64,000 bases of DNA, taken from positions 46,447,218 to 46,511,217 of the forward strand of contig NC_063448.1 in assembly GCF_020379485.1 (NCBI RefSeq). Direction: 5' to 3'. The position numbers and the translations under genes are program-made. The stretch comes from Brassica napus. Taxonomy: Eukaryota > Streptophyta > Magnoliopsida > Brassicales > Brassicaceae. This document shows positions 22,752 through 35,700 of the stretch, piece by piece (position 1 is the first letter of the stretch; every line of letters begins with the position of its first letter). The notes under the pieces are model-generated. The model was not told where the DNA came from. It made no database searches and was given only the letters and a program-made list of their open reading frames with translations.

Positions 22752-22785
22752 ATTGACCCGTGCGTTAGCACGGGAGGTATACTAG
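22752..22785 (+). mobile_element. Helitron-like 3' terminus
   Basis: A GC-rich stem-loop CCCGTGC-GTTA-GCACGGG followed by AGGTATA and the terminal tetranucleotide CTAG. A hairpin about 8-12 bp before CTRR is the diagnostic Helitron 3' end. The next base is C rather than the usual T, and the matching 5' TC end was not found, so only the terminus is called. Confidence 0.6.
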
Positions 22786-23942
22786 CACCGACTAAACCAT
22801 ATGACAAACTCTTCTATCTCGAGATGAATACTAATTAACTTCTTAGACATGTTGTATATGAAAATTAAATAATTGATTATATTACCTAATAATTACAAGT
22901 ATAAAGAGGACTAGACATTCATCATTAGACTACTAGACATTCTAAAGTTATTTATATCGAAATTCTCAGAAGAAGGATCCCTAGAGACAGACATGCATGT
23001 CCAAAGACAGATCGTAAAATAACTCATAGGAGTCTTAACGATCCAACATTCAAGGTAGGCTTTATAACAAAGCAACTATTAGAATAAACTATTACATTTC
23101 CCATGATGATTCAAAGATCTAATATTATTATCAAAACAGCCAATAAACACTATGTAATGTAAAACGTCTACATTATATTTTAAGTTATTATAAATTAATG
23201 AAAGTATTTTGAAAACAAAAGGTAAAAAGATTGGGACAAGCCAGAAAGCTAAAGAGACATTAACAGGAAACGTATAGTTAAAGAAAAGAGCACCGTCTGC
23301 TCCACAAAAACAACATACACAAAACTCTTCAGGTCTTCTTTATTTTTATTGGTTCCGCAATTTTCCATGGTCTGTAACATTAATGTGTCACAGCGACAAT
23401 TGAGTTTTCATATCAACAGAATGGTTTAAATTTTATCTCCAAGTTCATAGTCTATAGACTCAGTTTTCAAATATTCGATGTAGGAAAGTGAAAGTGATGT
23501 GATGTCCAGCTTCTGTTTAAGGCTAGACAATAAAGCCTTTTGGCCCTTTTATCTCTCCTAATTAAAGAATCTGAGCTGTTGAGAAATTTAAATCAAAGCC
23601 TTAGCATTTTAGCTCCAACACCATCTGAACACACCTTCCTTGGATTCATCCTTTTTATGGAAACTTCGAATCTTACATGTAAACCATAATCTCATATTTT
23701 ACTATTAACAAGCTTCAAAGGTGTAAACATGTGAGTTTGTTATCTAATCAGGTAATTATCACAGTGGTTATCAAAAATCATGTGTGTTCATATATAGAAA
23801 ATGTTTAAAGTTCATAGTTAAAGTGGTGAACCCTCCTTAAGCTTCAATATTTATTCATAGCAAAATTAAATAAATCATTTTAAAATAAAACCTATGCAAT
23901 CTCAACACGTACTAGTCTCTAATTTGTTTACTAAACAGATAG

Positions 23943-23983
<41 letters not shown>

Positions 23984-24069
23984 CATGAAGAGCACTCTCA
24001 AGAGAGAATATAAGGAATCATGCAGTTACAGTTGTAGGTGAGAGGTTACACAGCTTCAAGGTCTCATCA
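22786..24069. other. Upstream region of IAA31
   Basis: AT-rich promoter side of IAA31 with no repeat border. It ends in a compound microsatellite, (AT)n at about 23943-23964 followed by (GA)n to about 23984, roughly 85 bp before the ATG. The GA tract probably lies in the 5' leader or core promoter, as is common in plants. Confidence 0.5.
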
Positions 24070-24827
24070 ATGGAGAATTCTAACTCTTATTCTCCTTATT
24101 CCTCATCCTCTGTCGACAGTACTAAGCCTTCACTTTCTGTTAATCTCTCCCTCAGCCTCACCTTTCCTTCTACTTCTTCACAAAGGTCTTCTCCACATCA
24201 CAACTATGTTTCTATGTTCTGTTTTTGCTCTGTTTTTTGGTTCACATTTAACCTTTGAAGTTTCTTGTATTTTTTTTTTTGTAGAGCGACAAGCCAAGAT
24301 TGGCCCCCTATAAAACCTCGTTTAAGAGACACACTAAAGAGTCTTCGTCTTCGTCAACGCGGTTACAACACAGCTCTCTTTATCAAGGTTTATATGGAAG
24401 GTGTCCCCATTGGGAGAAAGCTTGATCTTTCCACATTCTCAGGCTACGAGAGTCTGCTAGAAAATCTGTCTGGCATGTTCGATACATCAGTTATCTGTAA
24501 GTATTTAACAACACCAAAGTCTTGAAACAAAGCATTAAATACTTTGAAGAATGTCCATACATTCTCTGGCTCTAACAGGCGGGAATCGAGATAGAAAACA
24601 CCATGTTTTGACATATCAAGACAAAGATGGAGACTGGATGATGGTGGGTGATATTCCATGGGAGTAAGAATCTTGAATCTTGAATCTTGAATCTGTCATC
24701 TGACATATTCATAAATCTTCCCTGTTTGGTATATATATGTATCACTGACTTTGAATGGATGTTTTTGTGCAGTATGTTTCTTGAAACCGTGAGAAGACTG
24801 AAGATCACAAGACCGGAGAGGTGTTAA
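24070..24827 (+). CDS. IAA31: Aux/IAA repressor IAA31
   Basis: Four exons, 24070-24185, 24285-24496, 24579-24663 and 24773-24827, all with GT-AG introns in compatible phases, giving 155 residues. Aux/IAA proteins bind ARF transcription factors and repress auxin-response genes. Domain I is the EAR-type LSLSLTF motif (about 26-32) that recruits TOPLESS co-repressors. Domain II is QDWPPIKPR in place of the canonical degron core VGWPPV, so TIR1/AFB-dependent turnover is expected to be weak, as is known for the IAA20/30/31 group. The PB1-type domains III/IV follow ([24 protein letters not shown]-like [16 protein letters not shown]). The product ends ITRPERC. The sequence and the position next to BSH match Arabidopsis At3g17600. 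Confidence 0.96.
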
Positions 24828-25425
24828 AACTCAGTTTCCACAGTTTTGAGAGATTTAGGCGAGTCTTTACATGTGGGACAGAGCTCTTGCCGGATATCAG
24901 CAACGAAGGCATTAAAGAACTAGGAGGATTGATGCATATATTTATTTAACACCTATGAGTGTGTGTTTTTTTTTCTATATATAAACAAAACACAATATCC
25001 AAGAGTTTTTTTACATGTTTGCAATCGTGTTCCTTCGGATGTGTACATGACACATGAAGAAACACACGAACATTGTTGGGGAGCACGAACATGTAACAAA
25101 GATAGAGAGAGATTGATTCGATTCTCTTTGTCTTGTTGATTCAATATTCAGTTTATTACACCAGTTGATAGTTTTAACGCCAAAGCCCTTCTCAAGGCCC
25201 ATATATGATGACTTAAAATAAAAGCCCGTATTTGACGGCCATAAATAAGTAGGAGTGAAATGTGCGAGACATCATAAACATGAGGGGCGGTTCTGAAATA
25301 AACTAAAATAGTATTACCGCATCGCCTGAAAATATCAGAAATTGAAAACTCCCCCCCCCCCCACTCTCTCCGTCTCTCTCGTTCCCGTCCTTCGTACAAA
25401 ATTGAATCTGTGAAAAATTGAGAGG
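24828..25425. other. Spacer between IAA31 and BSH
   Basis: About 600 bp holding the IAA31 3' UTR and the BSH promoter and 5' leader. A poly-C run lies near 25350-25362, about 70 bp before the BSH ATG, followed by a CT-rich leader (CTCTCTCCGTCTCTC). Confidence 0.5.
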
Positions 25426-27455
25426 ATGAAGGCTTCAGGGTCTACTAATTGGAAAGGTCCCGTCAAGTTCAGGATGTAAGTTTCGTCTCTTCTTCTTCTT
25501 CTTCTTCTTCGAGTTCATGTGTTAAATTAATGCTTTCTGCAACTACTAACCTGATCAATGGTGGGGAGGTAGGCCTACTGCTGAGAACTTGGTACCTATT
25601 CGTTTGGACATTCAATTCGAAGGTCAGCGTTACAAAGATGCCTTCACTTGGAACCCTTCAGGTTTCTCTCTCTCTCTCTCTCTAAAAACCCTACCTTTGA
25701 TTTCTATCTTCTTGTTGGAATGTGATAAAAGGTGATTCCTTTTTTTTGTGATTTGGATAAAGACGCGGATAATGAGATCGCTATCTTCGCTAGAAGGACT
25801 GTTAAAGACTTGAAACTTCCACCTGCGTTTGTCACTCAGATTACTCAATCTATTCAGGTTTGGGACCTTCTCTGTTTACCACTTATGATTTATAACTGTG
25901 AGAGTGTTACGTTTTTACTGAGTTCTCTTACACTAGTCACATGTTTTCTTATTCGTTCCAGCTGTTTAGGTTTATAGCATGTTACCATGTGTATTATGTG
26001 TTTTATCTCTACGACTGCTTGTGTGATGTATTCTTGTTAGAGAAGTCTTTGCTCATGTTTGGTTAATTGTCCTGTTTTTATCAGTCTCAGCTCGCAGACT
26101 TTCGAGCATATGAAGGACAAGATATGTACACTGGTGAAAAAATCATACCAATCAAGGTTTTTATGCCTTGCCTTGTTTTCCCTCTCTCTTTCTTTTGTCC
26201 ATGAGTGATTTGCTTAACAAAGAAGAATGTCTAGAAGCTGATGAGTTCTGTTTCCTTTTTTTTTACAGCTTGATCTCCGAGTTAATCACACCCTCATCAA
26301 GGATCAGTTCTTGTGGGTGAGAATACGTGGTAGTTTCAGTCATGTTTTGTCTACTCTTATACTTACATGTAGCTTGACTTGGCCGTTTGCAGGACCTGAA
26401 CAATTTCGAGAGTGATCCTGAGGAATTCGCAAGGACCTTGTGCAAGGATTTAGGTGTTGAAGATCCTGAAGTTGGAGTAAGAAGATAATCGCTCTCAGTT
26501 TTCTCATCCTTCCTTCCGTGATTAAACAAAGTTCAGTTTCAAATGTTTGATACAAAGTGATGTGTGGTTTCTTTTCTTCTTTTTTTCCTTTCTCCTGAAG
26601 CCTGCTGTTACATTTGCAATCAGAGAACAACTTTACGAGGTGAATGAAAGATCTGTTTGGATCATTAAGCTATTTCTTTTGTTTCTTTTTTGGATTTCAG
26701 TATAAATAATGCTCTGTTCTTTCTACTTTCCAGATTGCAGTTCAAAGTGTGAGTTCAGCTAGGGAGAGTAGATTAAGCAAGAAAAGCCGCAGAGGATCTG
26801 ATTATGGTTCAGCGAGGTCTTTACACGTTTCTCTTATCCAAGTTGCCTTTGGTACTATAGTTGAGCTTTCTCGAACAATTCTTTAATAAGTCTCCATCTT
26901 CTATGTGCAGCAAGGCGAGTGGCTTGTCAATGGACCTAGTGAAGTTATTCAGCTTTAAGTCCAGTGTAGTTCGGTAAGTGATTTTTCATGACTCCCATTT
27001 GATCTAGAAAATTTCTTAGTGAAATGTCATCTTTAAGACCTGTTTTACAATTGCCGGCTGGTGTCTAGGTTGCTTATAAGATGAGTGGAAACATTTTTAA
27101 CTTCGTGTCACTTCATGAGTTGAAATGCCACATATTCACACATTTTCTATCATTCGATAGTTGATTTCCCCCCATGATTTGGAGATGGTCCTTACTAGGA
27201 TTTCTCTGATAGTGAGTTCCTGGAATAAAATAACGTTGTGGATATTTGAGAACATCTCTTCCTGCATTGATGAGATTTTTGAAATAGAAGATAAAAGTGA
27301 CATGTGTAACCTAGCAAAATTGATGACAGATTCCGTTCATAACGAATCTTGACAGGAAAAGGAAAGACTTGGATGTTTATGAACCAATGGTGGATCTGCT
27401 AACAAATGAGGAAGTTGATGCTCTTGAAGCCAGAGAAGAGAGGCATGCACGGTGA
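25426..27455 (+). CDS. BSH: SWI/SNF subunit BSH (SNF5/INI1 homologue)
   Basis: Ten exons with consistent GT-AG splices: 25426-25475, 25573-25661, 25763-25857, 26085-26156, 26269-26316, 26393-26476, 26601-26639, 26734-26816, 26911-26973 and 27356-27455. They give 240 residues, the length of Arabidopsis BUSHY GROWTH. The protein is a core subunit of SWI/SNF chromatin-remodelling complexes. It carries the two SNF5 repeats: the first around VPIRLDIQFEGQRYKDAFTW through QLADFRAYEGQ, the second around PIKLDLRVNHTLIKDQFLWD through FARTLCKDLGVEDPEVG. A basic, serine-rich stretch (SRLSKKSRRGSD) and an acidic C-terminus (NEEVDALEAREERHAR) follow. All exons are open and no lesion is visible. The position after IAA31 matches At3g17590. 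Confidence 0.96.
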
Positions 27456-29386
27456 AGAGTTTTGTGTACATGTCTTATGGCAGGACTCAAAATGAAGAGT
27501 AGCACGAACTCAAATGATGTTGTCCTATGGTTAACCAGAGCTTATGATCTTAGGATAACTTTTCTTCAATTTATTGACACACTAGAGAATCTTTGGATTC
27601 TTACAACAAATTATAAACTCGTATCTGATCACTTTCTACATTAGTCAATGCATCCAATTCGATAGTCTACAGACCCGTGTGAATGTGCATAACTGTGAGC
27701 TTTGGTTTAGTAAACAGTGGTTAGGTGAAGCACAAGTTGGTGTGGAGTGATGAATGTTAGATGGAGTTTACCTCAAATGGACATGTTAGGTTTGCAGAGT
27801 TGAGTGAGACCATCTCTTGATTGAGATGTTTCCCAAACTTTGAGCATTTTGAGAGAGAGAGAAAGATTAAACAAAAATGAAAATAATAGACAAAAAATTA
27901 GGAGATACTCACTCAGAGGACAAGGCACGTTGTGAGAATTAAGTGTCCCACTTGAGAATTTAATAAGATCTCATCATCAACCACTGAACCCACTGTCGAT
28001 AATACGGTCGTACTTTGCTTCTATTCTCTTCTCTTCTCTCTATTTCTATTTTTTTTTTTATATCATTTGCTTGTTCAATGATTGGGTCCCCCCTCTCAGC
28101 TCAAGCTGCTGTCATCTTAATTATTTTTATTCGGAATTGTTTTTTTTTTTTTTTTGATAAAGGGCTTATTTTATTCGGAATTGTTCTGATGGAAGTTTTG
28201 TAATCTTGTGTGGAGATTATTGATCAGTTTTTTTTTTGTTGTGTAGAATTTATGAGTTGTACTTGTGCCCTTTTGAATCGGCAGAAATTTGAGTAGTAGT
28301 AATAATAAGAACATAATATTAAGGTTCAAAAAAAAATAATAAGAACATAATATTACATAATGGAAATCAGTTTGATGAATAAAAGAATTTTGAATTTATT
28401 TTTTGAACTTCTATGTTGTGGTATATCATTCATACTCTAATCTACACATATTGTTATTTTGATTACGGATACGCACTTAACTTATAATGAACTTTTGTGT
28501 TTCCTCTTTTTCTTCTAGGTAATTAGCTGGTAATAAACCTAACTGAAATTGAAGAAACCAATTAAACCAATGCCCAGCTCCAAAGTTAGGTCATACCTTA
28601 CATTTTCTTTTCTCTTTGTGGTTATAACAGAGTTGGGCTACTTGTGAGTGAATTGTTTTTCTTTTTTTTGTTGACTTGAGCGTACGTGAAGCCTTTAAGG
28701 CTTTAACTCTCCATGTGTCTATCCGAAGTTAGGAACATCAACTCAGTGGTGTGATACCGAAAATGCTAAAGTATTACCAACTTCAAAGAGAATGATAGAG
28801 CAGTATGATAATTACTTACCTCTTGGCAAAAATGACGATTTCTTGCCTTTTCAGAATAAAAATTTGTTAAAATTTACTTCTTTTTGACTAATTAGTTGGT
28901 CAAAACAAAAACAGAATTGTCGGTGAGTTGAATACTGTCTGTTTACATTAAAATTTCATAATTAATCAATCTCAATATTATGGACTCATTTTTTGGTCTT
29001 CTGATTAATAATTTAACACATGTACAACTTTGGTCAATACATGGCTTTTACATTATGGAGAACTAGTTCTTGAGTTCTTAAACAATTAATGCTAATCATC
29101 TCATACAAATGATATAGAACTCAAGAAATATATTTTTTCTCTCCAGAAATAAAAAAAATCCCACCGTAACATAATCACGTGGATTATCAAAAGAGAAAAA
29201 AAGAAGAGAGTAACATCTCCATATTCTGGACGATAATTCGTCGAGAAAAAACCCACTAGACCTTAAGCCATGATCGAGAAGAAGTAAAGAAAAGAAGGAA
29301 GAGAAGGAGGTGGCTGTTGTGTAGGGCTAGTACCACTTTTAATATATGTACAAAAAGAAAACCATTTTTGTTTGGTTGGTTTGGGG
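27456..29386. other. Intergenic region, BSH 3' side
   Basis: 3' flank of BSH and of the small convergent gene at 29.4 kb. It contains T-rich and AT-rich DNA and a short duplication of AATAATAAGAACATAATATTA (28298-28320 and 28336-28357). The open frames of about 60 codons show no recognisable domain. Confidence 0.5.
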
Positions 29387-29635
29387 TTAAGAAGAAGTGA
29401 GGTTATTGGAGGAGTTAGATTTGTCGAGAATAGACCACATGACGAGAACATCATCGTAACCACAAGCCATGACTTCTCCTTGAAGCTCTTGTACCATCCT
29501 CCTCTCGTGCTCTTCCCTCGCTTTTGCATCCATTCTTCCACCGCGGCCACCCTTTTGTGGTGATTGCTGTGGTTGGTTGAAGAATGTTGCTGCCTTCTTG
29601 AATGGTGATGCTATTGTTTTCTTCCATGATGCCAT
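29387..29635 (-). CDS. Small conserved plant protein (At3g17580-like)
   Basis: An 82-codon single-exon gene starting MASWKKTIASPFKKAAT. The N-terminus is basic and amphipathic (WKKTIASPFKKAATFF). A glycine- and glutamine-rich linker follows, then a helical charged segment (DAKAREEHERRMVQELQGEVMACGYDDVLVMWSILD). The composition is clearly protein-like and the position, next after BSH, fits the small Arabidopsis gene At3g17580, which databases label as SsrA-binding-like without experimental support. The biochemical role is unknown. The start is the only ATG before the conserved segment, and a TATA box lies about 105 bp upstream. Confidence 0.75.
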   Translation of the reverse strand: MASWKKTIASPFKKAATFFNQPQQSPQKGGRGGRMDAKAREEHERRMVQELQGEVMACGYDDVLVMWSILDKSNSSNNLTSS

Positions 29636-29739
29636 TTTTTAAATTGTTTACTGAATTCTTGAACAAAGGAAACCTTCTTCTTCTTCTTCTTCCAATCAGA
29701 GATTCAGATTGGGAGACCTCGAGAACGACTTGTTATGTG

Positions 29740-29747
29740 TATTTATA
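29740..29747 (-). promoter_or_regulatory. TATA box of the small gene at 29.4 kb
   Basis: TATAAATA on the minus strand, 105-112 bp upstream of the ATG at 29635. A TTC/GAA-rich leader (29667-29690) lies in between. The match to the plant TATA consensus is exact. Confidence 0.65.
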
Positions 29748-32468
29748 CACACACAAGCTCTCTTATATTACATTATAATAATATTAGTAGTTAATTAAAT
29801 AAAGAGTGATTAGTAATGCTAAAGCAAAGGGGAGAGAGAGGCAAGATCCGCAATGAGAGGTTCCAAGAAACATCACTTTTTTTCTTCTTCTTTTTAACTT
29901 TTTGTTATCCATTTATGATTTAACCTCGTTTAGGCCTCTCCCTACCCTTCCACATGCCTCCCCACGTGATATCTTCCTCTCTTTTACATTCAAGACCAAG
30001 TTGTGTAGTACTATTATGTAACCAAACCGGATTAAACCGAACCAAAAATCAATACATATGAGAGAAGCAGATGAAGTCAAGAGTTTGCCTTTTCCCACTC
30101 CTTGATACTGACAATTGAATCATCAAATGCTTACTGCACTTTCTCATTCCCATTCACTTCCCCCACTGTATTAGATGTGCCCATCTCCCTTTTTTATTTA
30201 TTTATCATATCCATCTATTTCTTTCTTTTTGCTATCTTCATCGGTAGCTCTTCAAGCAAATGAATAATTTCACGAGCGAGCGATAAACATGTCTGTAATA
30301 AGGTGTACGGTTTCTATTTCTTTCCTTTTGCTATCTTCATCGGTAGCTCTTCAAGCAAATGAATAATTTCACGAGCGAGCGATAAACATATCTGTAATAA
30401 GGTGTACGGTTTGGGTTGTATAACCTATATTTTGTGAAGCACATATTGGATAATGCTGGTTCTACTGATTATACAACCTATATAAATATGTGTAGGTACC
30501 AACTATAAATTTAATAATTGGTACCAAAGAGTTAGAGGATTGAGGTGGCTAGAAAACGGTAAGAATGTATAAAATTTGGAGGACCAATGAATTAGAATTA
30601 GAGGTTTGAGGTGGGCACAGATTGGTCAGCAATAGCCCATGTGATTTCACATGTTCCTCTGCTTCTCTATCTCTTACCCTCTTTTCATACACATCTTGTA
30701 TTTAAATTATAGTGTATATATGTAATATTTTTCCTACTCGTTAGATATAAATATATCTCAGTGTATAATTTATCAGCTAAATATTTTAAATATATCAGTA
30801 GTTTCCCATTTCATAGAAATGTTGTTCTCATTTTTTGTTCACTCAAGCTTTTGTTTCTTTGATGATTAAACCCTTACCTTTTGTTGACTATTTTTTGATT
30901 AACAAAATAAGTGAAATTGAAATTAATGTAGATAGCTTTTTCTAACTTAATACAATTGTAAACGTGTAATGAAACATTTTAGATTTTATATATAAATTTC
31001 AAAAGCTCATATCATAGTAGGACTGGGTAGACAAAAAAAAGAATTTCTTATGTCTCCCAAGTCCCAAGGTATTTCTAACTTAGTTTTAGTAAAGCTCTTT
31101 CAAATCTATTAAGATTCTTAGTCATTTTGATAACAAAATTGTTAATGTAAATTTGAATACGTCTGTTCAATTTTTTTTCAATTAATCATGTTTGAGATAT
31201 AAGAAAACTAAATTATTTTTTATTTATTGATTTTCAGATTGATTGGATAACATTTTTTTTGCACGGGTTGAAAACTTTGAATTCAGCCGTATGCATGCAC
31301 CAAATTACAAGATCCCTTTTTCATTTGTACGATACATAGTACATTTATGTTTAGTTTAAGTAACCCGAGTAGTAAAATTAACGTAGCTTAAAAGCAATGC
31401 TTCAATTTTCTTCTTTTTGATATTTGGTTTTAAAATTAATAAAATGTATTACAAACATATTTTTTAAAGAAATATTAAAAGCATCTTTTGCATGAGAGGA
31501 ACAGTGTCAGTGCATGTATCATCTTCTCGTTGCAAAAGAATCTGTTGTTTTATTTAATTTAAACATCTTATATGTTTATATTTTACTTTTCTAGAAATAT
31601 AAAAAGACTCAATTCCTTTAATTATTTTGTTTTGTAGCATCCACATGACATCCAATAGACTCTGCTCATTGGTGCGTAATTATTTTTCTCTTTCTCACAG
31701 ACTTTTTAACTGATAGTATAACACCAAGGAAATACATAAATATTGTATAACATGATTTGGTTCGTGGTTTTATGATCACACATACGGAGGTACCCTCAGT
31801 ACACGATGGTTATTTATTTCTTTTTTTTGGGGGGGGAGGGGGGAGGTTAATAATTGGTTATAACTTATAGATGTGGTTTCTTTTCTTTACTAATATTTTC
31901 TGTATCCTATTTTTAAAATTCGTTATGCTAATTTAAAGAAAAATAAGACAAATCCCTGCATTTGAAGGATTTGAATCATGATGGTTAGATGGTGTTATTA
32001 AATTTAAAATATATATTTATATATAGAAAATATACAAAAATGGTGATGCAAATAAACGGAAAGGAGGACTATACACAATGCAGTGGATGGATGGTTCTAG
32101 TTTTGACCATATGGAGTTGTTATCTTTTCTCAAAAGTGTTAGGTCGGTTAGTTCAAAAACTGTTATAAGCAAAAAATAAATTAAAAAAGCAAATCAAAAG
32201 AGTGAAGAAGTACCAAACAGGAAGCTTAATAGTTTGTTTGTTTGTTGACTGATGAAAAGAGAGTGGCGGTTTGGTCGGTCCGTAGATTAGGTGACTTGTA
32301 CGAATTTCCAGTGCCTCCCAAACTCTGACTCTCTTTTTCTCCCTTTCACATTTTCCTTTGATTTTAAAACATACATTTGTGTAACGTTTTTTAATTTAAG
32401 ATTATATAAGCTTTGACTACTGAACTGTACGTTCTCGTTTTCCGAAGAAGGAAATTTTTATATTCATC
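29748..32468. other. Intergenic AT-rich region
   Basis: About 2.7 kb with no gene recognised. Contents: a 99-bp tandem duplication (30215-30412), a poly-G/purine run near 31826-31847, and otherwise AT-rich single-copy-looking sequence up to the Copia LTR at 32469. Confidence 0.5.
30215..30412. repeat. 99-bp tandem duplication
   Basis: Two adjacent copies (30215-30313 and 30314-30412), nearly identical, with landmarks GCTATCTTCATCGG and CACGAGCGAGCGATAAACAT in each. Only two or three substitutions separate them, so the duplication is recent. Confidence 0.9.
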
Positions 32469-32734
32469 TGTTATGAAAGTAATGAAAAAATCTATCTTTA
32501 TTCATAACATAGAGGTTTAGTATATATGAGATTACATCGTCATAGATAAATGAAAATATTACAAATCATAATCTCTTGGTTATGAATCATCCGCAATCTG
32601 ATTCATAACACTCACCCTTGGATGACATAACCATTTAGAGTTTGTAATGTGCTTTAATGTTCACTCATTAAAACCTTCTCAGGAAAACCCAATTGGGACA
32701 AAACCATGGTGAAGGAAAAAAAATACAACACACA
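32469..32734 (-). repeat. Probable 3' LTR of the decayed Copia element
   Basis: The plus strand runs TGTTATGAAAG to ACAACACACA. On the minus strand this starts TG, ends CA and follows a purine tract (AAATCAGGGGGAGTAA, 32735-32750) that fits a polypurine tract. There is no second copy in the window to confirm it. Confidence 0.6.
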
Positions 32735-35700
32735 TTACTCCCCCTGATTTGGAACATTACTGAAGGTCCCTTGGACCTCTCCAATTTTCTGCAATCCGTT
32801 GATGAAGATTTTGGGCAGAATATGCTTCGTCCTCGAACATGATAGTTGATTCTTCTTTACCATCGGTCATGGCACAATCTGATCGAACATATTGAGTCAT
32901 CGACCTCAAATACACACACACGAAATCTTAGATGATGTTGCTGTGATATGCGTGTACCACCATGTGTAAAACATAACATGTCTGAAAAAATCAACAAAAC
33001 CAAATAACCCCTCTTTGGGCTGGTTAGTATAAAATAAACCAAAATCAAAGGCTTCTTCATCGTCCTTCTTATGGACCAATCAGATCAGTGTCTAAAACAA
33101 GACTTCTGCATCGTCCATCTCATGACTAATTAAATGGACTTCTTTATCGTCCACCTTTAGACTGAATGAATCAGTATCCAAAACAAGTGATCTCACGCCC
33201 ATGTACTAGATAATGAGTGAGACTGGTCCATATTAAATCTCTTGAGTACTATTTTCTGTATATACTATTTGATGCACAAGGATTTCATTGTTAATGTACT
33301 CAAGCTGTAATCCCAAACAAAACTTTATTTTCCAAGATCTTTCATCTCAAACTCTTTCTTGAGATATTCAACTGTTTGGGAAATTGTATCCAGAGGTTCC
33401 TAGGATATTCAGATCATATGCTTTGATGATTATCAGTATTATTCTCGAGAACTTGTTGTACTTTCAACTCAATATCCTCTAGTACTTTCATTATCCAGTG
33501 GACCATATAAATATGCAGTCACTACATCAACTTGCTGCAAGTCTAATTTTCTCTCTTATATAACTAGACTTATGAGAAATCTAAAAGTAGTTGCATCCAC
33601 CACATGAGAGTATGTCTCCTCATAATCTATTACTGGTCTTTGTGAGAATCCTTATGCAACATCAGCTTTATATCTCACGATTTCTATTCCTCACAAGACC
33701 CATTTATATCCACTGGTTTTAACATCATATGGCATCTTAATCATATGGCCAAATATGTCTTTCTCCCTTAAACTATTTAACCCCACGTTTCCATTCAAGC
33801 CAATCTGTTCTACGAGTGCGCACTCTTATATTGACGTGGGTTCATGATCCTCGCTTATTTTCATAAATTCAAGTGCTAACTTGTATGCAAATAAATAATC
33901 TTATGTCGACATTCCTTATTGGTTTCATTATGTTCCAGACATGATATAATCGATTGAGATTCATTATTATCAGGACCATTATGTTCCAAGCTACATTGTT
34001 TGGTACCTGTACCTTAGAGCCGGCCCGTCTTATCTCCATGTCTGGGATAGTTTCCTTAGTAACCTCGGATTTGGATTTTGATTATCATTCTCTGCACCTT
34101 ACTTTTTTTTCCGAGGATTCTTATCTTTTGGAACCTATTTGGTCTACCACGTTTCATACGTTGTCTAGACTCTGTAGCAACTTGACTGTGTCTCTTCTTG
34201 GACATCAAATTCGTTGGTGTTTTACAAGCGGGTTTATATATGACTTAGTCATTCTTTTTTGTGTCAGCAAATGTGTCTGGCATTTGATTAGCTAGCTTTG
34301 TAAATGTATAATCTTTGGACGTCTATTTCACATTCTTTAGTCCGAGGATCTTGCCAAGACATTGATGGTTGATTCCATTCTATTTTTTTTTACCATTCTT
34401 TTGCAAGCTTTATTATTTTTTTTCTTCTTTTGGTCTTAAAATAATTCGTGCACCTAGCCTCAAATATAATCACCCATAGTTGGCTCAAAGTACTTTATTA
34501 TTGTGGGAGAATCATATCCAACATATATCTCTATCCTCCTTTTGATGTCCCATCTTAGTTCTATGTGGTGGAGCAATTAGTACATAGACAGCACATCCAA
34601 ATGTCTTATGATGGGGTATGTCTGGCTCTTGACCCGTTAATAATTGTGATAGGGGATATCTATGCTCACTAAATGGCCTGATGCGTATTAACTTAGGTGC
34701 ATGTAAATTTTGTGTGGCCCAAGCTGTGAATGAGAGTTTTGACCTCATAAGTTATGGTCTATCAATCAGCTATTTGCGTTTTAAAAGATTTCGGCCAAGC
34801 CGTTCTTGGTATGGACATGTATCACAGAATTGTCCACACTTACCCCCATGGACATACCATAATCATTTAAACGCTTGGGACATGTATTCACCAGTATTAT
34901 CTAGACATATAGTCTTTATTTATGAAAAATGGGCTCGTAGCCGTTTTACTGGTGATGGCCTAATGAGTTTCTCTTGTGTACATGCTACACACGTGAGATT
35001 CTTTGGGATAACTCTTCTAATCTTTTAATGTGTGCCTTTTGAATATCAATTTTCGCATCATTTTTGGACCAGGATGGCCAATCCGGTCGTGCCATAAAGT
35101 GTATATTTTCGCAGGCTTTTAGCCTCTATCATACTGATCTATGCATAGTCTAGATCAGTAGAAAATGCCTGTATAGTCTTTGGGACTTATTATGGCCTTG
35201 GGCGATTTTATACATATATCTGAAGGAACTCTTTGTTTCCTTCGCCCATTTTTTCAATATGGAAACCATTCATTCTTATATCTTTAAAACTCAATAGGCT
35301 GCTCTTGCTCTTAGAGCTGAGTGAATATAAGGCATCACTGATTTCTAGATGCATACCGTTAGGCAATAATATATTAGCCTAGCCATAGTGTTCTTTCAGA
35401 CTGGCGATACCTGCTTTATTACTTATATTGGCGTTTTTCAGTGTACTCATATAGAAAAATCATTCATTCATTTAATTAATCTAAGCAGACAATGTAATAG
35501 AAATAAATTCAAGGAGATAAAAATCAGAGAAAGCATACAAGCAAAGCAATCACACAAGTTTGATGTCGAAATCAGATTATCAATTTGATTCTTTTAGGCA
35601 ATCATAAGTCTCATATTCCATAAGATCATCTTGATCATGTTTAAAATTATTTTCACCATCTTTATAGACCAAGTGGGTTTCAGGATTCTTCCCTTTCAGA

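Noticed and set aside
33954..34295. 113-codon plus-strand frame in the 34-kb region
   Set aside because: It lies antisense to the decayed Copia pol region and has no recognisable domain.
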